From: Azotimanducus chitobiosivorans
GTDB taxonomy: Bacteria; Pseudomonadota; Gammaproteobacteria; Pseudomonadales; Azotimanducaceae
Direction of reading: 5' to 3'
DNA length: 64,000 nt
Assembly (NCBI GenBank): GCA_965200235.1
Contig: OZ241339.1
Span: 2,728,001-2,792,000 of the forward strand
Below, in pieces: positions 52,848 through 61,869 of the stretch. A program made the translations under genes and the position numbers. Position 1 is the first letter of the stretch; each line of letters begins with the position of its first letter. The notes under the pieces were generated by a model. It did no database searches, was not told the origin of the DNA, and saw only the letters and a program-made list of their open reading frames with translations.

Positions 52848-54256
52848 TCATGAAGTGATGCTGTCGTGCTCGCTCGTTTTGCGATCAGGCCGACACTCTG
52901 TTCTTCGAGCAACTCCACCAATTGGCGGCTTGTGCTCGCGACGACACTGTGCAGCAAAATGAGCGGGATGGCTGCTGTCAGACCAAGCACAGTGGTGACT
53001 AGCGCCTGCGAAATGCCTCCGGCCATCAGCTTCGGGTCGCCCGTTCCAAAGAGCGTCAACTGCTGAAAGGTAAGGATCATGCCGACCACCGTGCCGAGCA
53101 GGCCAAGCAGCGGCGCGAGCGCGGCAAACACCTTAATGATGCCTTGAAAGCGCTCTAGCGAGAAGGTTTCGCGAATGATGGCCTCGTCGAGCGCAAGACT
53201 CACGGCGTCAAGGTCCTTGTGCCGGTTCTCATCATAGGTAGCAAGGATACGGCCAAGCGGATTGTCCTTCTCGGCATGGCTGCTGGCAAGCTGCATTCTC
53301 ACCTTGCGACGCACCTGATAGAGCAGCACGAGCCGCCAGAGCGCGATCACCAGTCCCGCCACGCCCATGGCAATGATGACATAGCCGACTTCCCGGCCTT
53401 GCTGCACGCGCTCGCCAAGCGTCGGCGTTTGGATGAAGAGGTTCAGAAGTGTTCCGCGCGTCGGGTCAATCGCCATCGCAACCGGCCCTTGCTGGGCATC
53501 AAACAGGTCTGAAGCTTGATTGCGGAAGCGAGACGCTGGTTGGCGCGCGAGCACCTGCAAGGTGCCGGTGTCCGGTTCGAAACTGACGAATTCATCCTCG
53601 TGGATGAGCGTGAATGCGCCGACGCGCACTACTTCCCCTCGCTGAGAAACGCCTTCGGCGTCAAAAAAGTCCGCATCGAAACGCGCTACCCGACCCGACT
53701 CCACCATCTCTTCAAGGAGCACGATTTGCAGGTCTTTGAGATCATCAATGCTCGGCAACGCTCGGGACTCCGCGACTTCGGCAGCCACTTGGCCGCGGCC
53801 GGGATGCTGCGCCGACACCAAGGAACCGTCCACAACCTCCTTGGCCTCGACCGACATCTGCCGTACAACGCCAAACAACTCTCCAAAATTGCCAGTGCGG
53901 ATACGCAGGCGTTCCTGCAAATCTTCGATGTCCGCCTCGTTTGACTCGAACTGGTCGCTCAATGCCTCGTTCCGGCGCTCGACTTCGGCGAGTTCACGGT
54001 CCAAGGATTCGAGCATTGCTTGCTGCTGCGAAGCGTTACGGGTAAAACGCCTCAACCGCGCTTCATCGTGCCGTGCATTTTGCGCTTGATCATCTTTCGC
54101 CAATTGCAGCAGCTCGTCAATGCTAGAAGAGCTTTCCTCCAGAGATTCCTCTGCTTTCATCGCGTCGGAAGGCTCGCTGCAAGCAGCGTAGTGAGGTGCC
54201 AGCAGAAAGCAGACCAAAATGGGGACAAGCTGTATGTGGGCACTGCGATGTTTCAA
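52844..54256 (-). CDS. Long MotA/TolQ/ExbB protein with signal peptide and coiled coil (TtpC-like)
   Basis: 470 residues. A signal peptide (LVPILVCFLLAPHYAACS) is followed by a long periplasmic coiled coil (about residues 55-130). Further periplasmic sequence then leads into a TolQ-type membrane core near the C-terminus (IIKVFAALAPLLGLLGTVVGMILTFQQLTLFGTGDPKLMAGGISQAL). This plan matches TtpC of the Vibrio TonB2 complex. It overlaps genes on both sides by four bases. Confidence 0.9.
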   Translation of the reverse strand: MKHRSAHIQLVPILVCFLLAPHYAACSEPSDAMKAEESLEESSSSIDELLQLAKDDQAQNARHDEARLRRFTRNASQQQAMLESLDRELAEVERRNEALSDQFESNEADIEDLQERLRIRTGNFGELFGVVRQMSVEAKEVVDGSLVSAQHPGRGQVAAEVAESRALPSIDDLKDLQIVLLEEMVESGRVARFDADFFDAEGVSQRGEVVRVGAFTLIHEDEFVSFEPDTGTLQVLARQPASRFRNQASDLFDAQQGPVAMAIDPTRGTLLNLFIQTPTLGERVQQGREVGYVIIAMGVAGLVIALWRLVLLYQVRRKVRMQLASSHAEKDNPLGRILATYDENRHKDLDAVSLALDEAIIRETFSLERFQGIIKVFAALAPLLGLLGTVVGMILTFQQLTLFGTGDPKLMAGGISQALVTTVLGLTAAIPLILLHSVVASTSRQLVELLEEQSVGLIAKRASTTASLHD

Positions 54257-55131
54257 TTCACTTCAAGCTGTTCTGTGTTCGATGCGGCTGGCACCGGTAG
54301 TGTCAAAAGTTCTGGCGCCGCCTGTTTCTTGGCAATACGCATGGCAAGGTTGACGGATTGATCATATGATCGAGGCAAGTTTCGCCACGCCTTCGCATCC
54401 ATGTCGTAGTAGCCGGCGATTTCCCGGTCCGATGTGCGGTAGATGAGCGCCACACGACCCAAGCGAAAGAATTCCACCTGCCTTGAAGTGTCATCGCCTA
54501 CATCAAGCTGCCCAGCGTAGGCCTCTATCGTGCGTCCAAGCCGCGCTTCCTCCAAATATGCCTGCATCACATGTCGATACTTCTCGGATATGCTCACATC
54601 CGCCCGTCCCATGATTTCGCGCAAACGGCTCACGCGCTCGTTGCGCATGTCGGACAGCAGTGGTGCGTCGAGACGGATGAACTCGTCAAGCTGATCGACC
54701 ATGTCCATCAAAAGCGGCACGATGCCTTGTTCGAACTCCCCGAAATTGTCGATTTGACCGGCAAGCGAGCGCTTTTCCCGCTCTTGATCTTGTAGGGTTC
54801 GGATAAGGTTCTCCTGGTATCGAGTGGCGCGTTCAAGCGCTTGCAATTTCAGGCGATAGTCGTTTCGCAATAGCTGTACTTCGTCGTGCAGCTGATTAAT
54901 TTCCGCCTGCGTCTTCACGGAGTTTTCGATGGTTTCGATGCCTTCCGCCACAACATCTTCGAGCGATGCTTGGGCATCCGCCGCTTCTGTCCCGTCAGTC
55001 TGAGCAACGCAGCACGCAGCGCAAGGCATGAACCACAACAGGCAGAGCCGGGACAGTCTTCTCACAGTTTTTTCAATGGGGGGCGCATGGAGGCGTCCAC
55101 TGAGTTGGCCTCTGAGCTTTGCAGGCTTCAT
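54253..55131 (-). CDS. DUF3450 family periplasmic protein
   Basis: 292 residues with a signal-type hydrophobic segment (LCLLWFMPCAACCVA) and a long coiled coil (about residues 60-120), then a conserved domain (FGEFEQGIVPLLMDMVDQLDEFIRLDAPLL). DUF3450 genes usually lead TonB2-type operons, as here. It is probably a periplasmic partner of the long ExbB protein. Confidence 0.9.
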   Translation of the reverse strand: MKPAKLRGQLSGRLHAPPIEKTVRRLSRLCLLWFMPCAACCVAQTDGTEAADAQASLEDVVAEGIETIENSVKTQAEINQLHDEVQLLRNDYRLKLQALERATRYQENLIRTLQDQEREKRSLAGQIDNFGEFEQGIVPLLMDMVDQLDEFIRLDAPLLSDMRNERVSRLREIMGRADVSISEKYRHVMQAYLEEARLGRTIEAYAGQLDVGDDTSRQVEFFRLGRVALIYRTSDREIAGYYDMDAKAWRNLPRSYDQSVNLAMRIAKKQAAPELLTLPVPAASNTEQLEVN

Positions 55132-55141
55132 CAGATCTTCC

Positions 55142-55669
55142 CTAACGGCTTGGAATCGCGTATCTCAACATGTGAAAGCGAACGGCGTCGCTCTGCGCAA
55201 GTACTTCTCCTTCGGCATCCATGAGACGCACTTGCAGCGAGTGGGTGCCGCGGTCCACGTTGTCAAGCAGCAGCGCACCTTCGCGGTTTGTTGCAGCGAA
55301 TTCGTCGTTGAGCAGGAAGGTGTATTCGCTGTCCGCAGGCTGGGGCGCATCCAACTTGACACGGATGTTGAGTTGACCACGATTACTGCGAATGGCCTCG
55401 TCTTCGTGCGGAGAGAGAATTTCAACTGCTCGCGCGTCGAGCGCGTGCTGCTCTGCGGATTTGCGCACGGGCATCGTGATGTCGGTCACTTGGGTCATTT
55501 CCGTCTGCCACACTTCGGCATCGGGGCGTTGCGGCTGGTCAGTGAAGCGAACAGCGCCGGATTCCAAGCGCTCCACATAGATATTTGAAGAAATGCTTGA
55601 AGACGCATCGGCGCCCGCACCTCGGCAGACAAGCACGAGAAGAATGCCGATCAAGAACTGCTTACCCAT
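55142..55669 (-). CDS. Small secreted protein, DUF4124-like
   Basis: About 175 residues from the ATG at 55669 (MGKQFLIGILLVLVCRG, signal peptide). A short segment VERLESGAVRFTDQPQ resembles the DUF4124 start, and the remainder looks like an immunoglobulin-like beta domain (QLNIRVKLDAPQPADSEYTFLLND). It lies ten bases before the DUF3450 gene and may join that transcript. Confidence 0.7.
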   Translation of the reverse strand: MGKQFLIGILLVLVCRGAGADASSSISSNIYVERLESGAVRFTDQPQRPDAEVWQTEMTQVTDITMPVRKSAEQHALDARAVEILSPHEDEAIRSNRGQLNIRVKLDAPQPADSEYTFLLNDEFAATNREGALLLDNVDRGTHSLQVRLMDAEGEVLAQSDAVRFHMLRYAIPSR

Positions 55670-55682
55670 GTGCACCATCTTA

Positions 55683-55913
55683 TCAGCCTGTGCCGATCTT
55701 GAATTGGATCAGGTATTCATCGTCCTGTTCCTTGCTCGTGATGACATCGTGACCATGCACTCGGCACCATGCAGGAACATCGTGCATGACGCCCGGATCG
55801 GTCGCGACGAGTTCGACTAGGTCCCCTGCGGTGAGCGTGCGCGCCAGTTCCTGCGCACGGATAACCGGAATGGGACACAGCAATCCTCGTGCGTCCAAGG
55901 AGTGTTTAGACAT
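55683..55913 (-). CDS. tusA: TusA-like sulfur carrier protein
   Basis: 76 residues from the ATG at 55913 (MSKHSLDARGLLCPIPVIRAQE). The CPIP motif holds the persulfide Cys and the rest matches the short TusA fold. It overlaps the PP-loop gene by eight bases, so a joint role in delivering sulfur to tRNA is likely. Confidence 0.88.
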   Translation of the reverse strand: MSKHSLDARGLLCPIPVIRAQELARTLTAGDLVELVATDPGVMHDVPAWCRVHGHDVITSKEQDDEYLIQFKIGTG

Positions 55914-56961
55914 GCCATTCATCAGGGATCTCGGTCGGCGTGAGCGGGACGACCCGCACGAGGCGTTCTTGACGATCTGGCCAAGTCACCTTCATCTCAA
56001 CCTGATCAGCATTCCGTCCTTGGCTGTAGCGAGCCACAATGCGCATCGCTAACTCGATGTCTTGATCGTTGGGCGCACCATCGATGAGTGTGAGCGGCCC
56101 CTCATGCGACACCATGCGCAAGTTCAGAAAGCGCTTTTGGTAGCCCAGCAAGTACTTGTTCTCCCCTTGGTCGCGTCCGATAATGAGTTTGAAGCGGTCG
56201 GTCGGGCGCATGTGCCTGCCGACTTTGAGCAACATGATGTCGTCGAGTTCGTAGTCGCGCTTGCCGCGTGCGCGCAGTAAATCCGCGAACTTCGCCGAAT
56301 AGTACTTGTCGGTGAGAAAGCAGCAGCCTCCCGCAGGCTGCGCGAAGTCTTCGAATCCAAAATGCTTGGCAAGTTCAATCTGCGGCTTGCGGTCGCGCCC
56401 ATGGAACCCAAACAGCCTTGCTCGATCCACCCAGCCTTCTCGCTCGGGCAGTGTCGGCTCAAGATTCAATGCGCAGAGCGGGCGCAAAAGCCGGTCGCCG
56501 GCGCCCGATTCGCGTGCGATCACCGGCATGGCCTCGCGCCGCTGTGACTTCGGCCGCTGCCCGATGACTTCGCCGGTGACAACGAAGTCAAATCCATGGT
56601 CGGCCGCATAGGCGGAAGCACTCGCTTGGTTGACCATAAATATCTTGCAATCAAGACACGGATTGAGGTGCTGACCATAGCCGTGCTTGGGGTTGAGGAC
56701 GATGTCCTTGTATTCGTTCGAGATATCGATGATGTGTAGCGGAATGCCGAGCTGCTCGGCGCACCAGAGCGCGTTGTTGCGTTTCGGTTTGATTTTGTGC
56801 CGTTCGCGAATGGCTGATGTGTGCCCTTCGACACAAAAGCCAGTGAAAAAATTGACGCCGTGGACATCAATGCCTTGCTCCATGATCACCTTGGCCGCGA
56901 GCATTGAGTCGAGGCCACCGGAGATGAGAGCGACTGCTTTGCGTTTCGCGTTCGGTGTCAT
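55906..56961 (-). CDS. MnmA-like PP-loop tRNA thiolation enzyme with extra C-terminal domain
   Basis: 351 residues. The N-terminal PP-loop ATPase motif LISGGLDSMLAAK and a CLDC motif (LNPCLDCKIFM) match tRNA 2-thiouridine synthases of the MnmA type; GEVIGQRPKSQRR follows. The C-terminal ~130 residues (from about DIMLLKVGRHMRPTDR) are a separate domain similar to NFACT-R/DUF814-like RNA-binding segments. It probably adds sulfur to a tRNA base, with sulfur from the overlapping TusA. Whether it replaces or adds to canonical MnmA is unknown. Confidence 0.82.
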   Translation of the reverse strand: MTPNAKRKAVALISGGLDSMLAAKVIMEQGIDVHGVNFFTGFCVEGHTSAIRERHKIKPKRNNALWCAEQLGIPLHIIDISNEYKDIVLNPKHGYGQHLNPCLDCKIFMVNQASASAYAADHGFDFVVTGEVIGQRPKSQRREAMPVIARESGAGDRLLRPLCALNLEPTLPEREGWVDRARLFGFHGRDRKPQIELAKHFGFEDFAQPAGGCCFLTDKYYSAKFADLLRARGKRDYELDDIMLLKVGRHMRPTDRFKLIIGRDQGENKYLLGYQKRFLNLRMVSHEGPLTLIDGAPNDQDIELAMRIVARYSQGRNADQVEMKVTWPDRQERLVRVVPLTPTEIPDEWHV

Positions 56962-57011
56962 GCGGGCAATTCTATCCTTGCCGAGCTTGCGAAGCCTCGT
57001 GCAGCGCCCTG

Positions 57012-58544
57012 CTATCGCAAGAACGCCGCATAGGCCGGATTGTCGGATTCTTCGGCATATCGATAGCCGACGCGATCAAGGTCCTGCGTCAAGCACGCAC
57101 GATCATCGTCACCCGCTTCAAAGCCGACGAGCACCCGGCCCCACGCGGCGCCGTGATTGCGGTAATGGAACATGGTGATGTTCCATGCGGGACCCAAGAG
57201 CGAAAGAAATCGCCGCAAGGCGCCAATGCGCTCCGGGAACTCAATACGATAAATGAGCTCCTGCTTCACGCCGCCGACACGCCCGCCGACCATATGGCGC
57301 ACATGCAGCTTGGCGAGGTCGTTGTCGGTCATGTCAACGACCCGGTAGCCCGCGTCCTTGAGCCGCTCAAGCAAGCTTGATCGCTCGTCCTCGCCGTGAA
57401 TGCGCAGGCCCACATACACTTGCGCGCTGTCTTCTCCGGCATAGCGATAGTTGAACTCGGTGATGCTGCGATGACCAAGCTCTTGGCAGAAGCGGCGAAA
57501 GCTGCCGCGTTCTTCGGGAATTTCGGCGGATAGCACGAGTTCCTGTCGCTCACCGAACTCGGCCACTTCGGAGATGTAGCGCAAGCGATCAAAATTGACG
57601 TTGGCACCGCTGACGATGGCGATGAGCGTGTTGTCCGTCAACCCATGCGATTGAACATGCCGCTTGAGTCCGGCCACCGCGAGTGCGCCGGCAGGCTCGG
57701 CGATGGCGCGCACATCCTCGAATACATCCTTGATGGCAGCGCAGATCTCATCGGTCGACACGGTCACCATCGCATCAACGTGATCACGTGCGACTCGGAA
57801 CGGCTCTTCGCCAACCTGAGCGACTGACACGCCGTCTGCGAACATGTCCATGCTTTCGCGCTTCAGCACAACGCGCGTTCCGGCCTCAAGCGCCGCGCTC
57901 ATGCACGCCGAGCCTTCGGCTTCCACGCCGATGACTTTGACTTCGGGACGCACGGCCTTGATGGCCTCTGCGACGCCAGCGATCAAACCACCACCGCCGA
58001 CCGGCACGTACACGGCGTCGAATGCTTCGCAAGCCTCCAATAGCTCCACACCGACCGTGCCTTGACCGGCGATGACATCCGCATCGTCATATGGCGGCAC
58101 GAACACGCGGCCTTCCTGCGCTTCAATACGCCGCGCCGCGACCGCCGCTTCATCGTAGCTCTCGCCCTCAAAGACGATGTGCGCACCGTGCGCGCGCACC
58201 GCTTCGACCTTGATCTCAGGCGTGTTCTTGCCCATGACAATGACTGCGGAAAGTCCCAAGCGCCGCGCCGCGAGCGCGACACCTTGCGCGTGATTGCCAG
58301 CCGAAGCGGTCACCACCCCGCGAGCGCGTTCGGCTTCGCTCAAATGCGCGATCTTATTGAGTGCGCCGCGAATCTTGAAGGAGTGCACCGGCTGCAAATC
58401 TTCACGCTTCAAGAGCACTTGGTTGCCTGTGCGCCTCGTCAGTTTCAGCGCGGCCTGCAGCGGCGACTGAATGGCAACATCGTAGATGCGCGCCGCATCA
58501 ATGCGTTTCGCGTAGGCATCGAGTGTGCTCGCCCCAGACCTCAC
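57012..58544 (-). CDS. ilvA: Threonine ammonia-lyase (biosynthetic)
   Basis: 510 residues. A PLP-dependent catalytic domain with the Schiff-base Lys in HSFKIRGA, ASAGNHAQGVALAA and the glycine loop VGGGGLIAG. Two C-terminal ACT-like regulatory domains follow (from about residue 330), which is the long, isoleucine-sensitive form. It makes 2-oxobutanoate from threonine for isoleucine synthesis. Confidence 0.95.
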   Translation of the reverse strand: MRSGASTLDAYAKRIDAARIYDVAIQSPLQAALKLTRRTGNQVLLKREDLQPVHSFKIRGALNKIAHLSEAERARGVVTASAGNHAQGVALAARRLGLSAVIVMGKNTPEIKVEAVRAHGAHIVFEGESYDEAAVAARRIEAQEGRVFVPPYDDADVIAGQGTVGVELLEACEAFDAVYVPVGGGGLIAGVAEAIKAVRPEVKVIGVEAEGSACMSAALEAGTRVVLKRESMDMFADGVSVAQVGEEPFRVARDHVDAMVTVSTDEICAAIKDVFEDVRAIAEPAGALAVAGLKRHVQSHGLTDNTLIAIVSGANVNFDRLRYISEVAEFGERQELVLSAEIPEERGSFRRFCQELGHRSITEFNYRYAGEDSAQVYVGLRIHGEDERSSLLERLKDAGYRVVDMTDNDLAKLHVRHMVGGRVGGVKQELIYRIEFPERIGALRRFLSLLGPAWNITMFHYRNHGAAWGRVLVGFEAGDDDRACLTQDLDRVGYRYAEESDNPAYAAFLR

Positions 58545-58555
58545 CGTTTGCGTTC

Positions 58556-59077
58556 TCAGTACCGAGGGTCGCGATCATCCGCCGATTGGCCCCGGGCTGG
58601 CACGAGCACGTTTCGGACAAAGGTACAGATCATTTCGTCGCGCTGGTTCTTGCCGATGGTGCGAACGGTGACAATGCCTTGCCCCGGTCGCGACTTTGAT
58701 TCGCGCTTGGCAATGACTTCCGACTCGCCATAGATGGTGTCTCCAGCGAACACCGGCGCCGTGAACTTGACTTCATCCATGCCGAGGTTGGCAATCGCTT
58801 TCTGGCTAATGTCCGACACGCTCATGCCAATCAAGAGCGCGAGTGTATAGGGGCTGACCACCAGGTTCTTGCCGAACTCGGTGTGCTTGGCGTACTCGAC
58901 ATCGAAGTGCATGGGGTGCGTGTTCATGGTGAGCAGCGTGAAGAAATGGTTGTCGGCTTCGGTGACGGTCTTGCCCGGCCTGTGCTCGTAGATGTGGCCG
59001 ACTTCAAAGTCTTCAAAGTAGCGGCCGAAGGATTCCCGGTGGCGATTGTCGCCGAGATCTTTGGTGTACTGCGTCAC
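58556..59077 (-). CDS. MaoC-family dehydratase
   Basis: About 173 residues from a GTG at 59077 (VTQYTKDLGDNRHRESFGRYFEDF). The frame is open to 59200, but the residues before do not resemble the family. The hot-dog fold signature is clear: YEHRPGKTVTEADNHFFTLLTMNTHPMHFD and DEVKFTAPVFAGDTIYGESEV. Relatives are enoyl-CoA hydratases or mesaconyl-CoA hydratase-like enzymes. It is 11 bases from ilvA, but a shared pathway is not obvious. Confidence 0.85.
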   Translation of the reverse strand: MTQYTKDLGDNRHRESFGRYFEDFEVGHIYEHRPGKTVTEADNHFFTLLTMNTHPMHFDVEYAKHTEFGKNLVVSPYTLALLIGMSVSDISQKAIANLGMDEVKFTAPVFAGDTIYGESEVIAKRESKSRPGQGIVTVRTIGKNQRDEMICTFVRNVLVPARGQSADDRDPRY

Positions 59078-59472
59078 GAGTGTGCCTGTCGAATCGAATA
59101 AACGTTGCAGTTTACCGAAGAGCGACGGAGTGCATGGGCTGATGACGAGGTTCGCGGGCTCTGCCGGAGTTTCTTTCAAATGACTAGGGCGTGTTAACAC
59201 GCCCTAATGCGCCTGTTGATATTGATTCATACTTTGCGATTTCCTTGACTGCCATCAGCACATCGTCGTCGCTATGGAGAGTAGTCCGCACGCCAACGCT
59301 CTTGGAAGATGCCTGATGTGGCAGTGCATCCATAATGGCGCCATACAAGATCCAAATGAACCCATGCCCCATCTCTCGATCAAGAATGTGCCTGGTGCGG
59401 TCGTTGCAAACTCCGTACTCGGGCAGCCGCAACCGCGCGGGCGCTCGGGGGCACACAGGCCGGGCATGATTG
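59078..59472. other. Divergent intergenic region with palindrome
   Basis: This stretch between the MaoC gene and the FAD monooxygenase gene has no convincing coding sequence; the minus-strand frame at 59184-59663 runs deep into the monooxygenase gene and has no family match. It contains the 22-base palindrome at 59185-59206 and should hold promoters for both genes. Confidence 0.5.
59185..59206. promoter_or_regulatory. 22-bp perfect palindrome
   Basis: TAGGGCGTGTTAACACGCCCTA reads the same on both strands, centred on GTTAAC. It lies about 110 bases upstream of the MaoC start and 270 bases upstream of the monooxygenase start. It could be an operator for a dimeric regulator, or a remnant of an insertion-sequence end. 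No spacer means it is not a usual terminator hairpin. Confidence 0.5.
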
Positions 59473-60792
59473 ATGATTAAGCGTGATGCGCCGGTGCTGA
59501 TCGCGGGCGGCGGCATCGGCGGCTTGGTGACCGCGCTGACGCTGCAGCAGATTGGCGTGCCCTGCCTCGTTCTCGAATCGGCACCGCAACTCAAACCCTT
59601 GGGCGTCGGCATCAACCTGCAACCCAACGCGGTTCGCGAGCTTCTTTGTCTTGGCTTTTCCATGGAAGAACTCGACCAGGTTGGCGTTCAGACGCAGGAA
59701 TGGGCGCTGGTCGGCTTGAATGGCAAGGACATCTACGCCGAACCTCGCGGCTTGCAGGCGGGATACAAATGGCCGCAGTACTCTGTGCATCGCGGACGAC
59801 TTCAAATGCTGCTTTTGCGGGCGGTTCGGGAACGATTGGGCAGCGAGGCAATTGAGCTTGGATGCACGGTCACGGGCTATCGGAATCACGTAGGGGGACG
59901 AGGTGTCACCGCACAAGTTCGCACGGGCGGCGGAATCGAAACAGAGGTTTCAGGCGCGCTCTTGATCGGAGCCGACGGGCTGCACTCGGCAGTTCGCGCC
60001 CAGATGCACCCGCACCAGCCGCCGATTCACTGGGGCGGACAGATCATGTGGCGCGGGGTCACGCAGGGCACACCCATTCGCTCGGGCGCATCTTTCATAG
60101 GACTCGGCACGCACAACCATCGGTTTGTCTTCTACCCGATCAGCGCACCTGATGCAAAGACTGGCCTTGCAACAATCAATTGGATCGCCGAGATCGCCGT
60201 CGACACGTCGGAGGATCGGGCAAGCGGGGATTGGAACAAAAAGGTCGGTGTCGAAGACTTTATTCACCATTTTCACGATTGGCGCTACCAATGGCTCGAT
60301 GTGCCCGCGATGCTGCGCGGCGCGGAAACCATCTACGAATATCCCATGGTTGACCGCGATCCTGTGCCAACCTGGGTCGATGGCAAGGTCGCACTGCTTG
60401 GGGATGCGGCTCACGTGATGTATCCGGTCGGTTCAAACGGCGCGAGCCAGGCGATCGTCGATGCCCGCGTCCTTGGCGCGGCGTTCGTGAAGCGCGGCGT
60501 CAACTGTCGTGCGCTCAAGGCGTATGACGACGCTCTCTGCCGCGATGTTTCCGCAGTGGTTCTGCGCAATCGTGAAGCCGGGCCGTTCGGCATATTGAAC
60601 ATTCTCGATGAGCGATGCGGAGGCAACTTCGATGACATCGAACATGTCATCCCGCGAGAAGAAATTGATGAATACATGGCCGCCTACAAGCGTTTCGCCG
60701 GCTTTGCGATGGACAGCCTCAATCGCTCGCTGCCGATCATTGAACCCGATGCGCGCGTCGCGCCCCGGCAAAGTACTCTGAAGCAGCTCTGA
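59473..60792 (+). CDS. FAD-dependent monooxygenase
   Basis: 439 residues from the ATG at 59473. Group A flavoprotein hydroxylase features: GxGxxG in VLIAGGGIGGLVTALTLQ, SVHRGRLQMLLL, the second FAD motif VALLGDAAHVMYPVGSNGASQAIVD, and LIGADGLHSAVR (DG motif). It resembles salicylate/6-hydroxynicotinate hydroxylase relatives, which hydroxylate aromatic rings with NAD(P)H and oxygen. Substrate unknown. Confidence 0.9.
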   Translation: MIKRDAPVLIAGGGIGGLVTALTLQQIGVPCLVLESAPQLKPLGVGINLQPNAVRELLCLGFSMEELDQVGVQTQEWALVGLNGKDIYAEPRGLQAGYKWPQYSVHRGRLQMLLLRAVRERLGSEAIELGCTVTGYRNHVGGRGVTAQVRTGGGIETEVSGALLIGADGLHSAVRAQMHPHQPPIHWGGQIMWRGVTQGTPIRSGASFIGLGTHNHRFVFYPISAPDAKTGLATINWIAEIAVDTSEDRASGDWNKKVGVEDFIHHFHDWRYQWLDVPAMLRGAETIYEYPMVDRDPVPTWVDGKVALLGDAAHVMYPVGSNGASQAIVDARVLGAAFVKRGVNCRALKAYDDALCRDVSAVVLRNREAGPFGILNILDERCGGNFDDIEHVIPREEIDEYMAAYKRFAGFAMDSLNRSLPIIEPDARVAPRQSTLKQL

Positions 60793-60911
60793 AGTCGATG
60801 ACTTCAGAGTCCAGTTCAGGCGTCGGCTGCTCATCAAACGCCTGTCCACGCGAATATCGTTGGAATTCGACAGTCCGCTAAGATATGCTGGAATTCAAAG
60901 GAGGCTTAGAC

Positions 60912-61739
60912 ATGCGATTTGGATTTGTGGTGCCCAACAATATCGGCATTGAAGATCCGCAAGACCTCATTCGGCTCGGCGTGCTCGCCGAAGAACTCGG
61001 CTTCGACTCCCTATGGGTCAACCACCACATCCTGCATGTCGGCTATGTGCGGGAGCGACTTGGCACAAAACCATATCAGGATGCGCTCATCACGCTGACA
61101 TGGCTCGCCGCCAACACTTCGAAGGTGCGCATCGGCACAAGTGTGCTGGTCATGCCCTATGTGCATCCAATGGCGCTTGCCAAGCAGCTTGCCACGCTCG
61201 ATCAGTTCAGCAATGGGCGTTTGATTGTCGGCCTCGGCGCCGGCAGTCTGCCTGAGGAAAATGCCGCCCTCGGCATCCCCTACGAATCGCGAGGCCGATA
61301 CTGCAATGAGTTTCTGCAGGTTTTGCGCAAGCTGTGGACCGAGGATGACGCGAGTTTTTCCGGAGAATTTTTCTCCTTCGAGAATATCTGTTCTTCCCCC
61401 AAGCCGCAGCAGCGTCCTCATCCCTTGATCGTCGTCGGCGGAAACCGGCCCGCCGCGCTTCTCCGCGTGGCACGCTACGGAGACGGCTGGCACCCCATGA
61501 ACGTGGCGCCCGATGGCGTTCGTCGAAGGATGGAGGCGTTAGGTCAGCACACGCGCGAACTCGGGCGCGAGCATGTGCCGCAAGCGGTGCAAGTGCGGCT
61601 TGACATGAGCAGGCTCGATGCCGAAACGATTGCCGCCTATGAGGGCGAAGGCGTAACGGATCTCATTGTTCATGTCGCAACATCGAACGTGGACAAGCAG
61701 CGCACTGCCATGCAGGAATTTGCTCGTTTTCTTGGATGA
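60912..61739 (+). CDS. LLM-class (luciferase-like) flavin-dependent oxidoreductase
   Basis: 275 residues from the ATG at 60912, with an almost perfect AAAGGAGG site seven bases upstream; the frame start at 60885 would skip it. TIM-barrel features: MRFGFVVPNN, AEELGFDSLWVNHH, VRIGTSVLVMPYVHPMALAKQLATLDQFSNGRLIVGLGAG, PLIVVGGNRPAALLRVARYGDGWHP. Cofactor is F420 or FMN. It follows the FAD monooxygenase in the same direction; co-function is plausible. Confidence 0.9.
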   Translation: MRFGFVVPNNIGIEDPQDLIRLGVLAEELGFDSLWVNHHILHVGYVRERLGTKPYQDALITLTWLAANTSKVRIGTSVLVMPYVHPMALAKQLATLDQFSNGRLIVGLGAGSLPEENAALGIPYESRGRYCNEFLQVLRKLWTEDDASFSGEFFSFENICSSPKPQQRPHPLIVVGGNRPAALLRVARYGDGWHPMNVAPDGVRRRMEALGQHTRELGREHVPQAVQVRLDMSRLDAETIAAYEGEGVTDLIVHVATSNVDKQRTAMQEFARFLG

Positions 61740-61869
61740 GAGGCTCCTAGTGCTCCTCTAAGCAGCCTCACCCTCAAATAATCTTGAGGCAACGGCGAGT
61801 TTGATCGTTGAACTCGTATGGGGCGATTGCGCCCTGTCGAGCACCTTCGTTCATTGGAGACATCACACT

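Noticed and set aside
59184..59663. 159-residue minus-strand frame upstream of the FAD monooxygenase
   Set aside because: Runs into the monooxygenase gene on the other strand and has no family match or start signal.
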